Of a stretch of DNA of 64,000 nt, positions 47,947 to 58,847 are shown piece after piece. Position numbers and translations under genes: made by a program. The notes beneath the pieces are model-generated. The model saw only the letters and a list, made by a program, of their open reading frames with translations, was not told the DNA's origin and searched no databases. The stretch's first letter is position 1. Every line of letters starts with the position of its first letter. The stretch comes from Helianthus annuus (taxonomy: Eukaryota > Streptophyta > Magnoliopsida > Asterales > Asteraceae): NCBI RefSeq assembly GCF_002127325.2, contig NC_035443.2, positions 26,810,666 to 26,874,665 on the forward strand, in the 5' to 3' direction.

Positions 47947-50900
47947 ATGGAAGAGGAATTCTACAATGTGTTTGCTACACCAGTTGCACCAGTTACAGCT
48001 GCCGAAACTTTGTACAATGAGAATGAGACAGGAACTTATCAAAAACCGCCAAAACTTATGTATATTGAAGACTTCAAAGGATGGCAGAATCGGTTTGAGA
48101 ACTGGGTGCAAGCTTATAAGTTTGACGCATGGTGTTCACTGGAGAAAGATTACGAGAAACCGAAAAATGAGCGTGGGCTTGAAAAAGCATTTTGTGACTT
48201 TTCAGAAACTGATAAATTGAAATATACAAGTGAGAAAATGATGATCAGTATTCTTCAACAAGCGACTAAAGAAGATATCATTGTTTTGCTCCAACATGAG
48301 GGTACAACTAGATTGATTTGGATAGCGTTGATCCAAAAGTTTAAAGGAAGTGCAGATATAATCAAAAACAAAAAGGCGTTACTGAAGAAATCATTTGACA
48401 TGTTTGTAGCTTTTGATCATGAAACAACAAAAATGACCATTGATAGATATTGTCATCTGGTTTTGGAATGGGAAGATTGGACATAAAGAAGGAAGATGAT
48501 GAATGGGTTGATAAACTATCCGATGCTTTACCACAGCAGAAATGGGGAACTTATTTGTTGATCCTTAAACACATGAGAAAATCAAAAAATATGAATCTGG
48601 CACAGTTTATTCAGAAAATTGAAGAGCACGAGTTGGATATCCAGAAAACTGCAATTATGAAGAATCCAAATGCTCAACAAGATGTCAGTTTATATTACAG
48701 AGGGAACAAGTTTGAAGCAACCCCCAGCCCAAAGATCCAAACTGGTCAGTGCTGATGTTTCTTCTGGAACAAAAGGTAGTACTATGACACAGAGTGGTGG
48801 ATCTTCATCTTCGTATTCAAGCTTTGATCCAAATCATACAGCACCATCTTCGTATTCAAGCTTTGATCCAAATCATACAGCACCAAGTCCTCAACAACAG
48901 AATTCAACAAATCTTCAATGCAACGTCACTTTGAACATTCAAAATGGTCAAAATCTGTCTCCAGAAATAGCCAAGCAACACATGGCATCACTCGTTGCTA
49001 TATTGGAATCATACGAAAGTTTGATTGCTGGCAAAATGGGAAATCCGATGCTTACAAAAGAAGATTATGACCAGATTGATGCTGCGGAACTTGAGTTGAT
49101 GGATGTAAAATGGTATTTAGCCAGTGCTGTTCAAAGAGCAAAAAAATTCACACAAGTCACCGGAAGAAATGACCTTCATGAATTGACTAATTCTCCGATA
49201 GGTTTTGACAAATCTAAGGTTACATGTTTTAGATGTCGAGAAAAAGGTCATTTTAAACGTGAATGCAAAAACAAAGAAGCTGATGGAAGACAAGATCAGT
49301 CTGGAAAGAACAATTATTATCAGAAGTCGATCTTTCATCAGATTAGTCAACCACCACAAACTGCTCATGCACGTGCCATTGGAGAAAGAGAGAAAAGAGC
49401 TTGTTATGGTATAATTGATCAAGAAGATGAATTTGTTGCAGCAGGATTTAGCTGGGATAAATACATTCCACCGGGTTCAGGTCTTGTTGCTAGAATTCGG
49501 GGTGTAGATGAGGTCAAATCTAGTAGGAAAAGAATCCCAATTTTTCCAGATTTAGGAAGTGATATTGATACCGATGATGAAGAAGAATATCTTAACAAAG
49601 CTAGAAAAGGCATAGATCTTGATAGTTTTAATTTGTTTTTTGCAGATAAAGTTGAAATGTTGAATCAGAAGAAGATTGCCAGATTGAAGAAAGAGCTGGA
49701 AGCAATCAGAATAACTGATGAAAAGGCGAAGATGAAAGCTGAAGAAACAAATGTTGAATCGGCGACTAAGAAAGTAATAGAAAAAATTGTTGAAGTAGAG
49801 AAAGTGGTAGAGAAAATTGTTGAGGTTGAAAAAATAGTTGAAGTTGAAAAACTCATCGAAGTTGAGAAAGTCATCGTGGTAAAAAAAATCATCGAAGTTG
49901 AGAAAGTCGTCGAGGTAGAAAAAATTGTCGAAGTTGAGAAAGTCGTTGAGGTAGAAAAAATTTTCGAAGTTGAAAAGATTGTCGAGGTTGAAAAGATAGT
50001 TGAGGTCATTAAACATTGTCAAACATGTTTAGAATCTTGCAAAGGTTGTGATGAGAAGGATAAGAAGATTGTTGAACTCGAAAAGTTGAAAGAGAATTTG
50101 TTGTCTGATGTGAAGTATGTGAAGGAGTCGTATGATGTTTTGAACAAGACAGTTGTTGGCTTGAACAAAACAAATCGAGAAATTGATGCTGCTATGACAA
50201 TGATGAGCTCAACATTAATGACAAAGCAGAAGGTCATCAATGAGTACATTGAAGATTGTGCAAAACTGAAGCAGGATATGGAACTTGAGAAGATTGAGAG
50301 TGAAAGGATTAAACGATTACTATTGAGCTATACAACATGTGATTATTTGATTGATTGTGTGTATCCTACTGTTGCAGGTCTTGAACCTTTCCAAGACAAA
50401 GAGAAGGAAATGGATACTGGTAAGAAACAAAGTGTCAAGTATAACAAGTGTCCGCCCCCGATCTATTAAAGTTATTCTCCCAGAAAGCCAAATGAGGAAC
50501 GTTTAAATAAGGCTCTCAACATCAAGTTAAAGTCTGAAACCATTGATGAGTTACCAGAAAACATTGATGTCACATTCACAGCGTCTGACACCGATCACGA
50601 GTCTGAGTTGTTAAAGAAAGTGGTCGATCAGGTGTTGGATATGGATGAAGAGTCAAAGTCGGATTCTAAGTCTGAAAGTTCGAGTTCGTCAGAAAAGAGT
50701 CTAAGTTCATCAGTAAAAAGGGTTTATAATTTAGATTATTCTTCTATCAAAGAATAATCTAAATGATGAAACATTCAAAGTAGCATATACTTTGCATGAT
50801 TTTGACAAATTATTTTCTGATGAAGAATTCCCAATAAGAAGTGTCAAAACTGAAATGATCAAACAGGTTTTCAAATTAACAGAAATTAATATTTCTGAAA

Positions 50901-51820
50901 TAAAAGATTTAAATCTTGATGTAAAACCTAATAAGTACTCTTATTCAAGAATTCAACAAAGAGTAAACAAGAAAATGGGTTACAGTTCTGGTTATGGTTT
51001 TCAAAAGAAACAAAATCATAACAGTAATTTCAAAAAGAAAGGTTTAGGTTTTAGTTCTTTAGAAAATTATAAAAATGAGAAAAATTATAAACCAATAACA
51101 AAATTTGTTGCAGGAGGTAGTTTTGATGAAGAGCAAAAGAAACCATTATGGAAACAGTCAAATCAAGAGTTTCTTGCTGAAATAAAGAAGAATGTGAAGA
51201 AATTTGCTCTAAGAGTTAACAGAAGAACCTGTTTTAAGTATCAAAAAGCTGGACACATTGCTTGGAATTGCCACGAGTCCACTTATACAAAACAAGGAGT
51301 TTCTTCTAACTCTGAAATGAGAAGGAAATGTGTTGGTAAATCAGAATAATCAAAAGAAAAATTCAAAATGTTTGATGATTCGACTTTTGAAGTTGGTGTA
51401 ACTTCAAAACGGTTTTACAAAAGAAAAGCTGATGAAAACAAACAGAAATGGGTTGTTAAAAGTTCAGATAGTAGTTCTGACAATCAATCTAATTCCATAA
51501 ATTCAAAAGAGTCATTTGTTGAGAAAAAGAATGAGAATTCCGTTCCAGAGGTGAACGATGAAAACTTTCCTAAATTGCCAAAAGAAAATTTGAAGTTGAA
51601 AGTGGGTAAAACTGAGATTTCAGGTCAATTCTTTGATGGTAAGAAAGAATTTTATGCTGAAAAGGTGTTTAATGGAAAAGTTAAGCATATTTTTGGGAAA
51701 ATGGTTGATGGGAAAGTAAAGGGTGCAAAAGAATTTTACCAATCGAAAAGATGGTGGGATAGATGTGTACCAAAATTACCCAAGGATGGTCAGGCTTGGG
51801 TGACAGCATTTTCACCGTAA
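47947..51820 (+). pseudogene. F gag polyprotein with Val-Glu-Lys repeats and two knuckles (broken)
   Basis: ATG 47947 opens a copia-type gag (WQNRFENWVQAYKF; DFSETDKLKYTSEKMM; about 180 codons). Frameshifts occur near 48460 and 48720. The frame 48670-50469 has a 13-residue direct duplication (SSYSSFDPNHTAP, 48808-48885), a CCHC knuckle (CFRCREKGHFKREC, about 49229), an acidic linker, a VEKIVEVEKVVEVEK repeat array (about 49790-50010, probable coiled coil) and more coiled coil. A TAA at 50467-50469 and a shift near 50750 break it. The part 50792-51349 has a second knuckle that lost a Cys (CFKYQKAGHIAWNC), and 51368-51820 is Lys/Ser-rich. No pol sequence follows. Confidence 0.85.
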
Positions 51821-53651
51821 AATCCTGACTTGCCGGAGCTCCCAGGTCGGTAAGAGTGGAGCAGGAATCGACATCATTCTTTGTTTCAAGTTCGATTGTG
51901 CATACCTACAAGTGGTAAATCAAGGACATTAAGTTGTACTTGATTTTCTACAAGTGATAATTAATGATGAAACCTAAAATTGTTAAATTTTTTAAATGGT
52001 TAAAGTTGAACAAAGTGATGAATGAATCCCCAACCTACAAATGGTAAAAATCAACAAAACTTATTTTCCGGAAAAACCATTCTGATTAAAACAAACTTAA
52101 GTGTTTTGAAATCTTAATGGGAAATAGTTTGTTGTAAGGGGTAGTTCTGATTGTTTAAGCAAGTGAATGGCAAATTGAAGCAATTCTCAACAGTTGTCAA
52201 TTTATTTGTATAGTTTGTTTTCAAGTTTCTTTAGATAGTTTTGAATTTTAGGGGAGTAAGAATTTCAGAAAATCCAAAAACATTGAAAATATGAAAAAGT
52301 CAAAAACATGATAAAATCAAAAATTGAGTTTTGTTGTAAAAAGAGGAAATGATAGTACATCATTGTGCTATCACAACACGCTAAAGAATTCTAAAGTAAA
52401 AATGTGATAAACGGCCTCACTGCGGATGTGTCAGTAGGTTTTTACACATTCAGTAAATTGTTTTCGAGATATAAACCTAAAATATCAAATGCTTACTTAT
52501 CTCGTGGGGAACATCTCTCGGATATATGGGTGCCCCCCGAAATCTTGTTTGAAAGATCCCTCTTTCTGAGATACTAGGTCTTTATGCTTAGTGATATCTG
52601 GGGTATTATCCCGGGACTACTGATTTTGCGGAAGCAATGGCCTAGTCCCCGTATAATACTTTTCGCTTGCTTGAAATAAAAGCACTACCCCCACCATAAA
52701 AATGATGAAAATTGCAAAATGCTAATCATGTGCTGTTGTAAAAAGATTCTCTAAAGGGAACCCACCAAAAGTCGAGCCATCATCTCTCTGCACGAACGGA
52801 AGTTCTAACCTGATCTCTCATGGCTTCGCATTTACCCTTTTACAGATATCATCTTGGTATACTCACCTGTAAGACTGAATATTGGGATCTGGATACGGGA
52901 GTATATTCTGAGGTGGTACACGCGAATAAGTTTAAGTCCTTAAAACACTAATTCATATCTCGAAACAGTTGAACTTTGTGTGAAAATTTAAGTGGACCAA
53001 TATACTGACAATCTAAGTGAATTGTTTAGAACTTAAAATGTTTAAAGCTTAACGGTGTTAGTGATTTGTCTCAAAAACTGATATGATCCTCTTACACAAA
53101 CTCACAAAAATAGTGTATGTAAATACTTCTTTATTGCATTTCTTTATAAAAAATCCAAAAAGATTTTCAGTGAGTTTTAGCATAAAGTTTTGAAAATACA
53201 AAAAGATTTTCGGCAACTGATGATGAAAAGCTGTTTCAAAATTCCAAGTGCTAAACATGACGAACAGGTTTGGGAAGAATTTGTTTGAAAATGATGTTTT
53301 TCTTACATGTGGTTATCAGGGATTCTAAATCTGTTACATTTTATCTTTTGTGAAACTTATGTTTTGGATTGAAGATGTGCAGGTTTGGCAGGTTTCGAAT
53401 TTTGAGCAGAGTGAGAGCTAGGTTTCGATCCTAGAACCTGTGAAAGCTAGTCTACGATCCCAGCACAACTCAAGGGGGAGTTTGATAGTAAAGAGGAGTC
53501 TGAAGATGCAAGGGATTGATAGATCAACATTCGAGGAGGAGATTAGTTGATAGTTGATAGTTGATAGAGAGAAGAAGAGTGAAAGTTTGAAGCCCGAAGA
53601 CTGATAAAGACTGAAGGTTGTGAAGACTCGACACTGAAGACTCGTCAACAT
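51821..53651 (+). other. F interior after gag, non-coding
   Basis: No gene. AT-rich, with repeated ACAAGTGGTAAAT or ACAAATGGTAAAAATC echoes (51910-52050). The stretch 53395-53650, just before the polypurine tract, is purine-rich, with repeated GATAGTTGATAG and GAAGACTC units. This is where pol would be in a full copia element. Confidence 0.7.
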
Positions 53652-53653
53652 CT

Positions 53654-53664
53654 GAGGGGGAGTC
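53654..53664 (+). other. F polypurine tract
   Basis: GAGGGGGAGTC immediately before the 3' LTR. Confidence 0.8.
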
Positions 53665-54093
53665 TGTTGGTGCATACGTCTGTCGACTTCGTCTTGTATC
53701 AAGTCTTGTTCTAAGAATGTTAGATCAGGGCACGTAGTTCAAGAAACTAGGTTTTAGAGGTAATTTCGCATGAAGTACGTAATTCCGCTTGAAAGTATTA
53801 TGTGTAATTCCGTGCGGAATTAGATTCTGCTTGAATCTAATTCCGTTTGGGACTGTTTCATGCGGAGTTAGGAATGCTATAAATAGCCTCCATGCGAAAT
53901 CATTTGTAACTTTCGTCATTCTGGTACCGAAGTGTTGCCGACGTGTCGTGTGATCTGAAAAGCTGTTAAATCAATAAAACAAGACAATTAAGTGTGAAAC
54001 AAGCTGTTTTCCAAGTCAATTCATCTGTTTCCGCCCTTTGAATTGATAACGACTCTTCTGATTGACTCGTTTGGGTCACAAACCGATCCTACA
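53665..54093 (+). repeat. F 3' LTR (429 bp)
   Basis: Same length as the 5' LTR, with about 16 base differences. The palindrome at 53805-53822 and TATAAATA at 53878 are kept. Followed by AATAC, after which E resumes. Confidence 0.95.
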
Positions 54094-54927
54094 AATACCG
54101 CTTGGTCGGGCATTGAATTTTTGATCGTATGAAGGTTAATTTATTGATATGACCCGTTTAAATTGTTTTGTTTGCTTAAAACCTTTAGGGGGTTAATGAC
54201 CATGTCCCGGATATCCTTGGCATCATTCAAAGAAATGGCCACGACTTTAGCTCGGGGTGTAGGCGTACACCCGCCAGTGCATATATAAATAATAAGGTAT
54301 AACCGCCGGTTACAAGAATAACTCGCCGCGGGACTATACCATGTGGTGTGTCTATTAATCTTTAACCCGGTATTCAACCCGGGCTACTGAACGTATAGCG
54401 AACATGTAATTCTTTTACAAGTTTATATAAAAATAATTATCCCAAGTTATAAAAAGTTTTGTGCCATGTGCATTCAAATCAATTTTCTTAAACGTTTTCA
54501 AAATGAGTCAGTTAAATTGTATTTACCAGTGTAAACTGACGTATTTTCCCAAAAAGTCTAAGTGCAGGTACTAATTGGAATAGGCTGGCCTGTCCTAGCA
54601 TCAAATAAAAGTCTCGCAAGCTTAGATGCCTTAAAGTCTATGGAACCAAGTTTCTTTTTATCTTTTGATCTGCCTGTGGATCTTTTTCAATTATCTTGTG
54701 ATACTTGATATTACAATTTATTCGGTTGAAATAAATCTATCTTTTGCTTCCGCTGTGCATTTAAATTGTGTTGTTTGACTATGATGATATCAACTACGTC
54801 ACGATACTCCCCACCGGGCCCACCGGTAATACGTGTAAATATCGGGGTGTGACAATTTTTGATCAAGTCAAGGGATATACATCACAACCTTCAATCTGAT
54901 TTGGTATCATGTTTCAACGATTCCTAG

Positions 54928-55035
54928 GTTCGAAACCGACGAAGACGACGAAGAATGATTGTTTTTTATTTTGATAATTATTATGTATGTTTTTGTAGTT
55001 TTTTAAAAAAATATGTATGTTTATTATTTCTGTAG

Positions 55036-55101
<66 letters not shown>

Positions 55102-55259
55102 AATGTTGATGTGGCTTGGCCACGCCAGCTCAGCCACGCCCAACCCAAGCCCCACCATACCCCTTAAAACTTGGCTATGGGTTTGTTAATATTCAACATC
55201 CACGTGTCAACCAATGCCCCAACCCAAGCCCAACCCAAGCCCCACCATACCCCACGATC
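54928..55259 (+). other. D 3' non-coding end and right TIR
   Basis: After the transposase stop comes AT-rich sequence, a (TA)n run (55037-55095) and C-rich terminal repeats. CAACCCAAGCCCCACCATAC occurs twice (about 55141 and 55231); the outer copy ends at the TAA target duplication, and the inner copy is a subterminal duplicate. No gene. Confidence 0.7.
55037..55095. repeat. (TA)n microsatellite, about 29 units
   Basis: Uninterrupted TA dinucleotides over 59 bases in the 3' region of D. Confidence 0.98.
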
Positions 55260-55863
55260 TAATCCACAAATACTTCACCACGTGCACTCTTGGCTCTCCA
55301 CCGTTATTTAAATCGTAAGTCCCATCCTCCATGCATAAACCCCATCTCCAAGTGTCTGTTACTTTTGTTTATACCTGCTATAAACCGTAAGTTTGGTATA
55401 ACTCCCGTAACCCCAGGCGCATTTGTCCAACTCCTTTACACTCCCAATGTCTTCATTTTTTCTTTGACTGTGTTGAAATGTGCGCCATTTTTTTTCTTTC
55501 CTCATGTAAACATCATTAATATTAATATTGGTGAGGAGTAATTAAACTCTTTACCATGTGATGTCCGCCAAGATCCATTTTGCTATATTGTTACTAAAAT
55601 ATAAAAATAAGCCATATCTCTGATTCTCATTCTTTTTCTATCCTTGTATCATCACCCACCGGAACCAGTCATCGCCACCAAGAACCACCACCATCACCTC
55701 CGGCTGCCACCACACTCTCTCTCTCAATCTATCTCTCTTTTACTCAACGGTAACCATTCTCTCTTTCTCAACTGTAACAATGTTCTCTTTCTCAACTGTA
55801 ACCATAACGTCATGTTGCCATAACCACCCACCCACCTACCGACCGCCATCTACTGCCACCACC

Positions 55864-56406
55864 ACCTGTTGCTACAAATTTTCGACAAATTTAATATTTT
55901 ATTTTTTAAAATTAGTTTTTTTTTCTAAAATTGATAAATAACAAATAAATTAGCTTTTTTGTAGGAAATTTGTAGTAAACGGTTTCAATTTGTTACAACT
56001 TTCCTACAAATTTAACATTTTTTTAAACTATCTATTTTTTTTTAAATTGATGAATAAAAAATAAGTAACTCGTTTTGTAGGAAATCTGTAGCAACTAGCG
56101 TCAATTTGCTATAAGTTTCTGACCAATTTAGTGTTTTATTTTTTTAAATTATTTATTTTGTTGTAGTTACAAATAATATAAAATTTTTATTTATTTTGAC
56201 GGAATTTTGTCGAAAAGGTTATAAACTTTGTGACAAAATTGCTACAAATGCTTATTGTGTGACAATTTTGTAGGAAAATTGAGGAAAAGTTTGAGTTTTT
56301 TTTTCTTTTTTTTTTTTGTCAAAAAATTGTAGGAGTATTGTAATAAAAATTGAGTTGTGGGTAATTTGTGGGAAACTTTAGGAAAAAATGTAGTTTTCTA
56401 GTAGTG
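55864..56406. mobile_element. Possible CACTA-type terminal region with subterminal repeats
   Basis: Repeated TGTAGGAAATTTGTAG and GCTACAAATTT-like short direct and inverted motifs lead up to TTTTCTAGTAGTG (56394-56406), which reverse complements to CACTACTAGAAAA, the form of CACTA (En/Spm) ends. No matching left end or transposase is seen. Confidence 0.45.
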
Positions 56407-56417
56407 TTTATTAATCG

Positions 56418-56893
56418 AAACCGGCCACCACCACCACTCATCGGCCACCACCACCACCACCTCTCACCACCACCTCTCACCACCACCACCACCGCTGGCC
56501 ACCACCGCCGGCCACCACCACCACCACCGCCGGCCACCACCACCACCGACCACCACTCACCGGCCACCACCACTACACACCACCACCACCACTCACCAGC
56601 CACCACCACCACCACCTCTCACTAGCACCACCCGCACCACCACCTCTCACCAGCAGCAGTAGTATCACCACCACCACCACTACTCATCACCGGCCACCAC
56701 CACTACTCACCACTACTCACCACCACCATTCAGCGACCACCACCACTACTCACTTCCACCACCACTCACCACCACCACTCACCGGCCACCACCACCGGCC
56801 ACCACCACCACCACTCACCACCACCACTCACCGGCCACAACAGCACCACCACCACTCACCACCACCTCTCACCACCACCACCACTCACTGGCC
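56418..56893. repeat. CAC-rich minisatellite (CACCACCAC / CACCGGCCACC)
   Basis: About 475 bases made almost only of CAC triplets with interspersed CCGGCCA and CTCAC units. It opens long low-complexity frames (His/Thr/Pro-rich on plus, Gly/Val/Trp-rich on minus) that are compositional artefacts. Confidence 0.9.
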
Positions 56894-56930
56894 ATGGTTA
56901 AGCGGGTCAATAACCTAGTGTTATTATAAA

Positions 56931-57420
56931 ACTCTAGCAAATAAACATCCTATACAACTTATGTTTTACGACTCAAATATCAAGTGTCCTATTATGGTGT
57001 ATTATAATAACAACAAAATGATTAAGCGTCCTATAAAGGTTAAAGTTATAAGACCCTATTGTCAAGTGTTCTATTAAGTTATATGATAATAGAACTCTAG
57101 CGAATAAGCGTCCTATAAAACTGATGTTTTATGACTCAAATATCAGGTGTCCTATTACTGTGTATTATAATAAAACCACAATGATTAAGCGTCCTATAAA
57201 GGTTAAATTTATAAGACCCAAGTGTCAAGTGTCTTTTTAAGTTATATTATAATAAACCTCTAGCGAATAAGCATCCTGTAAAACTAATGTTTTATGACTC
57301 AAAAATCAAGTGTCCTATTACGGTGTATTATAATAACACCACAATGATTAAGCGTCCTATAAAGTTTAAAGTTATAAGACCCAAGTGTCAAGTGTCCTAT
57401 TAAGTTAAGTTCGAATATGA
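56931..57420. repeat. Three-copy tandem repeat, period about 162 bp, near a CACTA-like end
   Basis: Units start ACTCTAGC or ACCTCTAGC at 56931, 57094 and 57256, each containing GTTTTATGACTCAAA, AAGTGTCCTATTA and TGATTAAGCGTCCTATAAAG. Diverged echoes (TAGGACCCTAAAA, AAGTGTCCTATTAA) continue to TTTTTGTTGTAGTG at 57778-57791. The pattern fits CACTA subterminal repeats. Confidence 0.75.
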
Positions 57421-57777
57421 CTTCGACTAGAAAGGGTCCTATAACACTGAAAATTTATGACTCAACTACAACGTGTCTTATTAAGTTATGTTATAATAGG
57501 ACCTAGATGATCAAGTGTCCTAATACAGTACCACATAACGGGATACTAACAATTATACGTCTTATAAAGTACTTTATTAGGATCTACATTTTAAGTGTCC
57601 TATTAAATTATATGATACTAAGACCCCAAAAAATCATCCATTTTATTAAATAGTTTTTTAGGACACCGGTTTAGTAGAGTATATTATAAAAGGACCCTAA
57701 AAGTTCATTAGTCCTATTAAATAGTTTTTTAGGACCCTCTTTTTCAAGCGTCCCACAAAAAAGGTTCTAAAAAGCCA

Positions 57778-57791
57778 TTTTTGTTGTAGTG
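57778..57791. mobile_element. CACTA-like terminus
   Basis: TTTTTGTTGTAGTG reverse complements to CACTACAACAAAAA, the conserved end of plant CACTA elements, and adjoins the repeat-rich region to its left. The partner end was not found. Confidence 0.5.
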
Positions 57792-58265
57792 GATGTTGAA
57801 TTATGATGTTGTTGACAAATAAACCATCCCCTTTACTCACATATGTTGCCGCCAACAGAAGGCCACATGAAGTTTGTTTCTTTTATTAAAGTTTCTCACA
57901 AACCATGCCATCCAATCCAGCATGAATCATTATGGTTTTGACCCGTTCTCTTAATTCTTTTCCACAAACATATTATATATGCATTCCTTTGTAGTTGCCA
58001 TAACCCCTGACTTCCATCTTTCATATCTCTCTCACTTCTAAGTTGCATCTTGATTCGAAACAAGTCCCGACCATCGCTAATTGCCGCACTTATCCATCTC
58101 GCACGTTCCGCTTTGTCTTTAAACTCCGTAACTTCATCAAATTATGCGTTTTACCTGCAAAAGCACAAACACTCACAACAACATATTCCAAGCATATAAT
58201 CACGCAAAACGACCTAAATAATGTAAGATAAGCACTTTAGCACCCGTGTTTCACACTCTCCATCA

Positions 58266-58327
58266 ATCACACATGGCTTTGAATGCACGTCTAAATTCAG
58301 CCACAGTTTTGGAACCTTTTTGTAATG
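58266..58327 (-). pseudogene. K gag fragment (continues from 8174)
   Basis: Minus strand encodes SKTVAEFRRAFKAMCD, a typical copia gag stretch. With one ATCAC removed it joins the gag frame at 8174-8160. It shows that the 50 kb between is one nested insertion. Element H cuts it at 58328. Confidence 0.75.
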
Positions 58328-58847
58328 TGTAACACCCCGTGTTTCGAAAGTCAAAGTCAAAGTCAAGATTGAAGTCAAAGGGCGACAAGATTGCGAATTG
58401 CGATCTGTCACTCCTTGCTCAATTCCTGTTTTGACTTCTTTGACTTGTAGATAGTCTATTTTATGCTTTACGTTAGTTGTATTATGTGGAGTGTTTATTA
58501 ATGATTGAGGTTTATTTGATATTTATCGCATGTTTTATCGCTTATCGCAATCGCACTCGCAACTCGAATTACACGTTCAGGATATTGTGTTACGTATGTG
58601 TGCCTTTTATGTGTTACTTGTGCATGTTTATTTATGTTGCGTTGTGGTGAATAATCGAAACGCAATCGAAACTCAATTGCAATCGAATCACAAATGCTAA
58701 ACGCAAGTCAATAAAGGATGATTGTATGTTGATATAGTAGTTGGGATTAATAGTAATTTGAATAGGAAACCCTATCGCATCGCAACGCTCAACACGCGAA
58801 TCGAAATCGCAAAACTCATCGCGTCGTGCCCTCCAATCGATTGGCCA

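Larger units (their letters stand above)
46884..54093 (+). mobile_element. Copia-type element F: 429-bp LTRs, gag only, no pol
   Basis: LTRs 46884-47312 and 53665-54093 are both 429 bp (TGTTGGTGCATACG...GATCCTACA), flanked by AATAC (46879-46883 and 54094-54098). It has a tRNA-iMet primer site and a polypurine tract. The 6.35-kb interior encodes only gag, in several frames; protease, integrase, RT and RNase H are absent. It is therefore non-autonomous, like described gag-only LTR elements of plants (TR-GAG type). I count about 16 LTR differences (3.7 percent). Its target is intact in the C LTR as AAATACCGCTTGG (for example near 28411). Confidence 0.9.
43371..54854 (+). mobile_element. Gypsy solo LTR E (about 4.27 kb), split by F
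   Basis: TGTAACACCTCGTAAAATC at 43371 to CGGGGTGTGACA at 54854, flanked by ATTTT (43366-43370 and 54855-54859). Its own sequence is 43371-46883 plus 54099-54854. There is no primer-binding site after any internal terminus and no coding sequence, so it is a solo LTR. The start and the right two-thirds resemble the C LTR; 43940-45000 resembles the A LTR. It interrupts the D transposase. Confidence 0.85.
41896..55259 (+). mobile_element. PIF/Harbinger DNA transposon D, split by E
   Basis: Terminal inverted repeats: the left end is GACTATGGGGTATGGGGTGG (41896 on) and the right end, reverse complemented, is GATCGTGGGGTATGGTGGGG (55259 back). Both continue with GGGTTTGGG or GGGCTTGGG blocks. Each side is flanked by TAA (41893-41895 and 55260-55262), the three-base TSD typical of the family. 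It carries a DDE transposase gene. Without E it is about 1.9 kb, shorter than autonomous relatives, and I see no second (Myb-like) gene. It sits inside X2. Confidence 0.85.
8180..58265. mobile_element. Solo LTR X2, same family as X1, opened by elements A and D
   Basis: It starts TGATCGATGTCGTC at 8180 and ends CACACTCTCCATCA at 58265, with ATCAC on both sides (8175-8179 and 58266-58270). Its own sequence is in three pieces: 8180-8570, 41353-41895 and parts of 55263-58265. The pieces align in order with X1 (GTGTCGAATCCACAGGGAA near 8258; CTAGCCGCTCATGATAC near 41623; CGTGTTTCACACTCTCCATCA at the end). A entered at 8571 and D at 41896. The K gag frame continues on both sides of X2 (8174 and 58271), which confirms that one event split it. 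The right piece has further unresolved insertions. Confidence 0.8.
55263..58265. other. X2 right part with unresolved DNA-transposon remnants
   Basis: 55263 to about 55450 and about 57980-58265 align loosely with X1 (ATAAACCGTAAGT blocks; CAAGTCCCGA; CGTGTTTCACACTC). The roughly 2.5 kb between are foreign to X1: an AT-rich stretch with TTTGTAGGAAAT and GCTACAAATTT motifs (55864-56406), a CAC-rich minisatellite (56418-56893), a 162-bp tandem repeat (56931-57420) and two CACTA-like termini. No reading frame is credible. Exact boundaries are not resolved. Confidence 0.6.
3086..58327 (-). mobile_element. Copia element K: decayed Ty1/copia retrotransposon, outermost host of the nest
   Basis: Read on the minus strand, it runs from gag (58327-58266) through gag C-terminus, protease and integrase core (8174-6683) and integrase C-terminus, RT and RNase H (5369-3197) to a short 3' LTR (3196-3086). 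That is the copia order, protease-integrase-RT-RNase H. It is split by solo LTRs X1 and X2 (X2 itself carrying A, B, C, D, E and F) and is cut at 58328 by gypsy element H, so its 5' LTR lies outside the window. Removing X1 and X2 with one TSD each restores the reading frame across both sites, which proves the continuity. Stops and frameshifts throughout show it is old and dead. Under 6 kb of the 55-kb span is K itself. Confidence 0.85.

Noticed and set aside
49665..50009. Ser/Thr/Phe-repeat frame on the minus strand (and 49552-50022)
   Set aside because: Antisense shadow of the Val-Glu-Lys repeat in the F gag; the low-complexity codons keep the other strand open.
53418..54377. Minus-strand frames of 60-95 codons at the F 3' end and E
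   Set aside because: No domains; they overlap the polypurine tract and LTR.
43371..54854. E as a full-length retrotransposon with F as its interior
   Set aside because: F has its own LTR pair, primer site and TSD; E has only one LTR's worth of sequence.
56319..56625. His/Pro-rich (+) and Gly/Val/Trp-rich (-) frames
   Set aside because: They arise from the CAC minisatellite, not from a gene.
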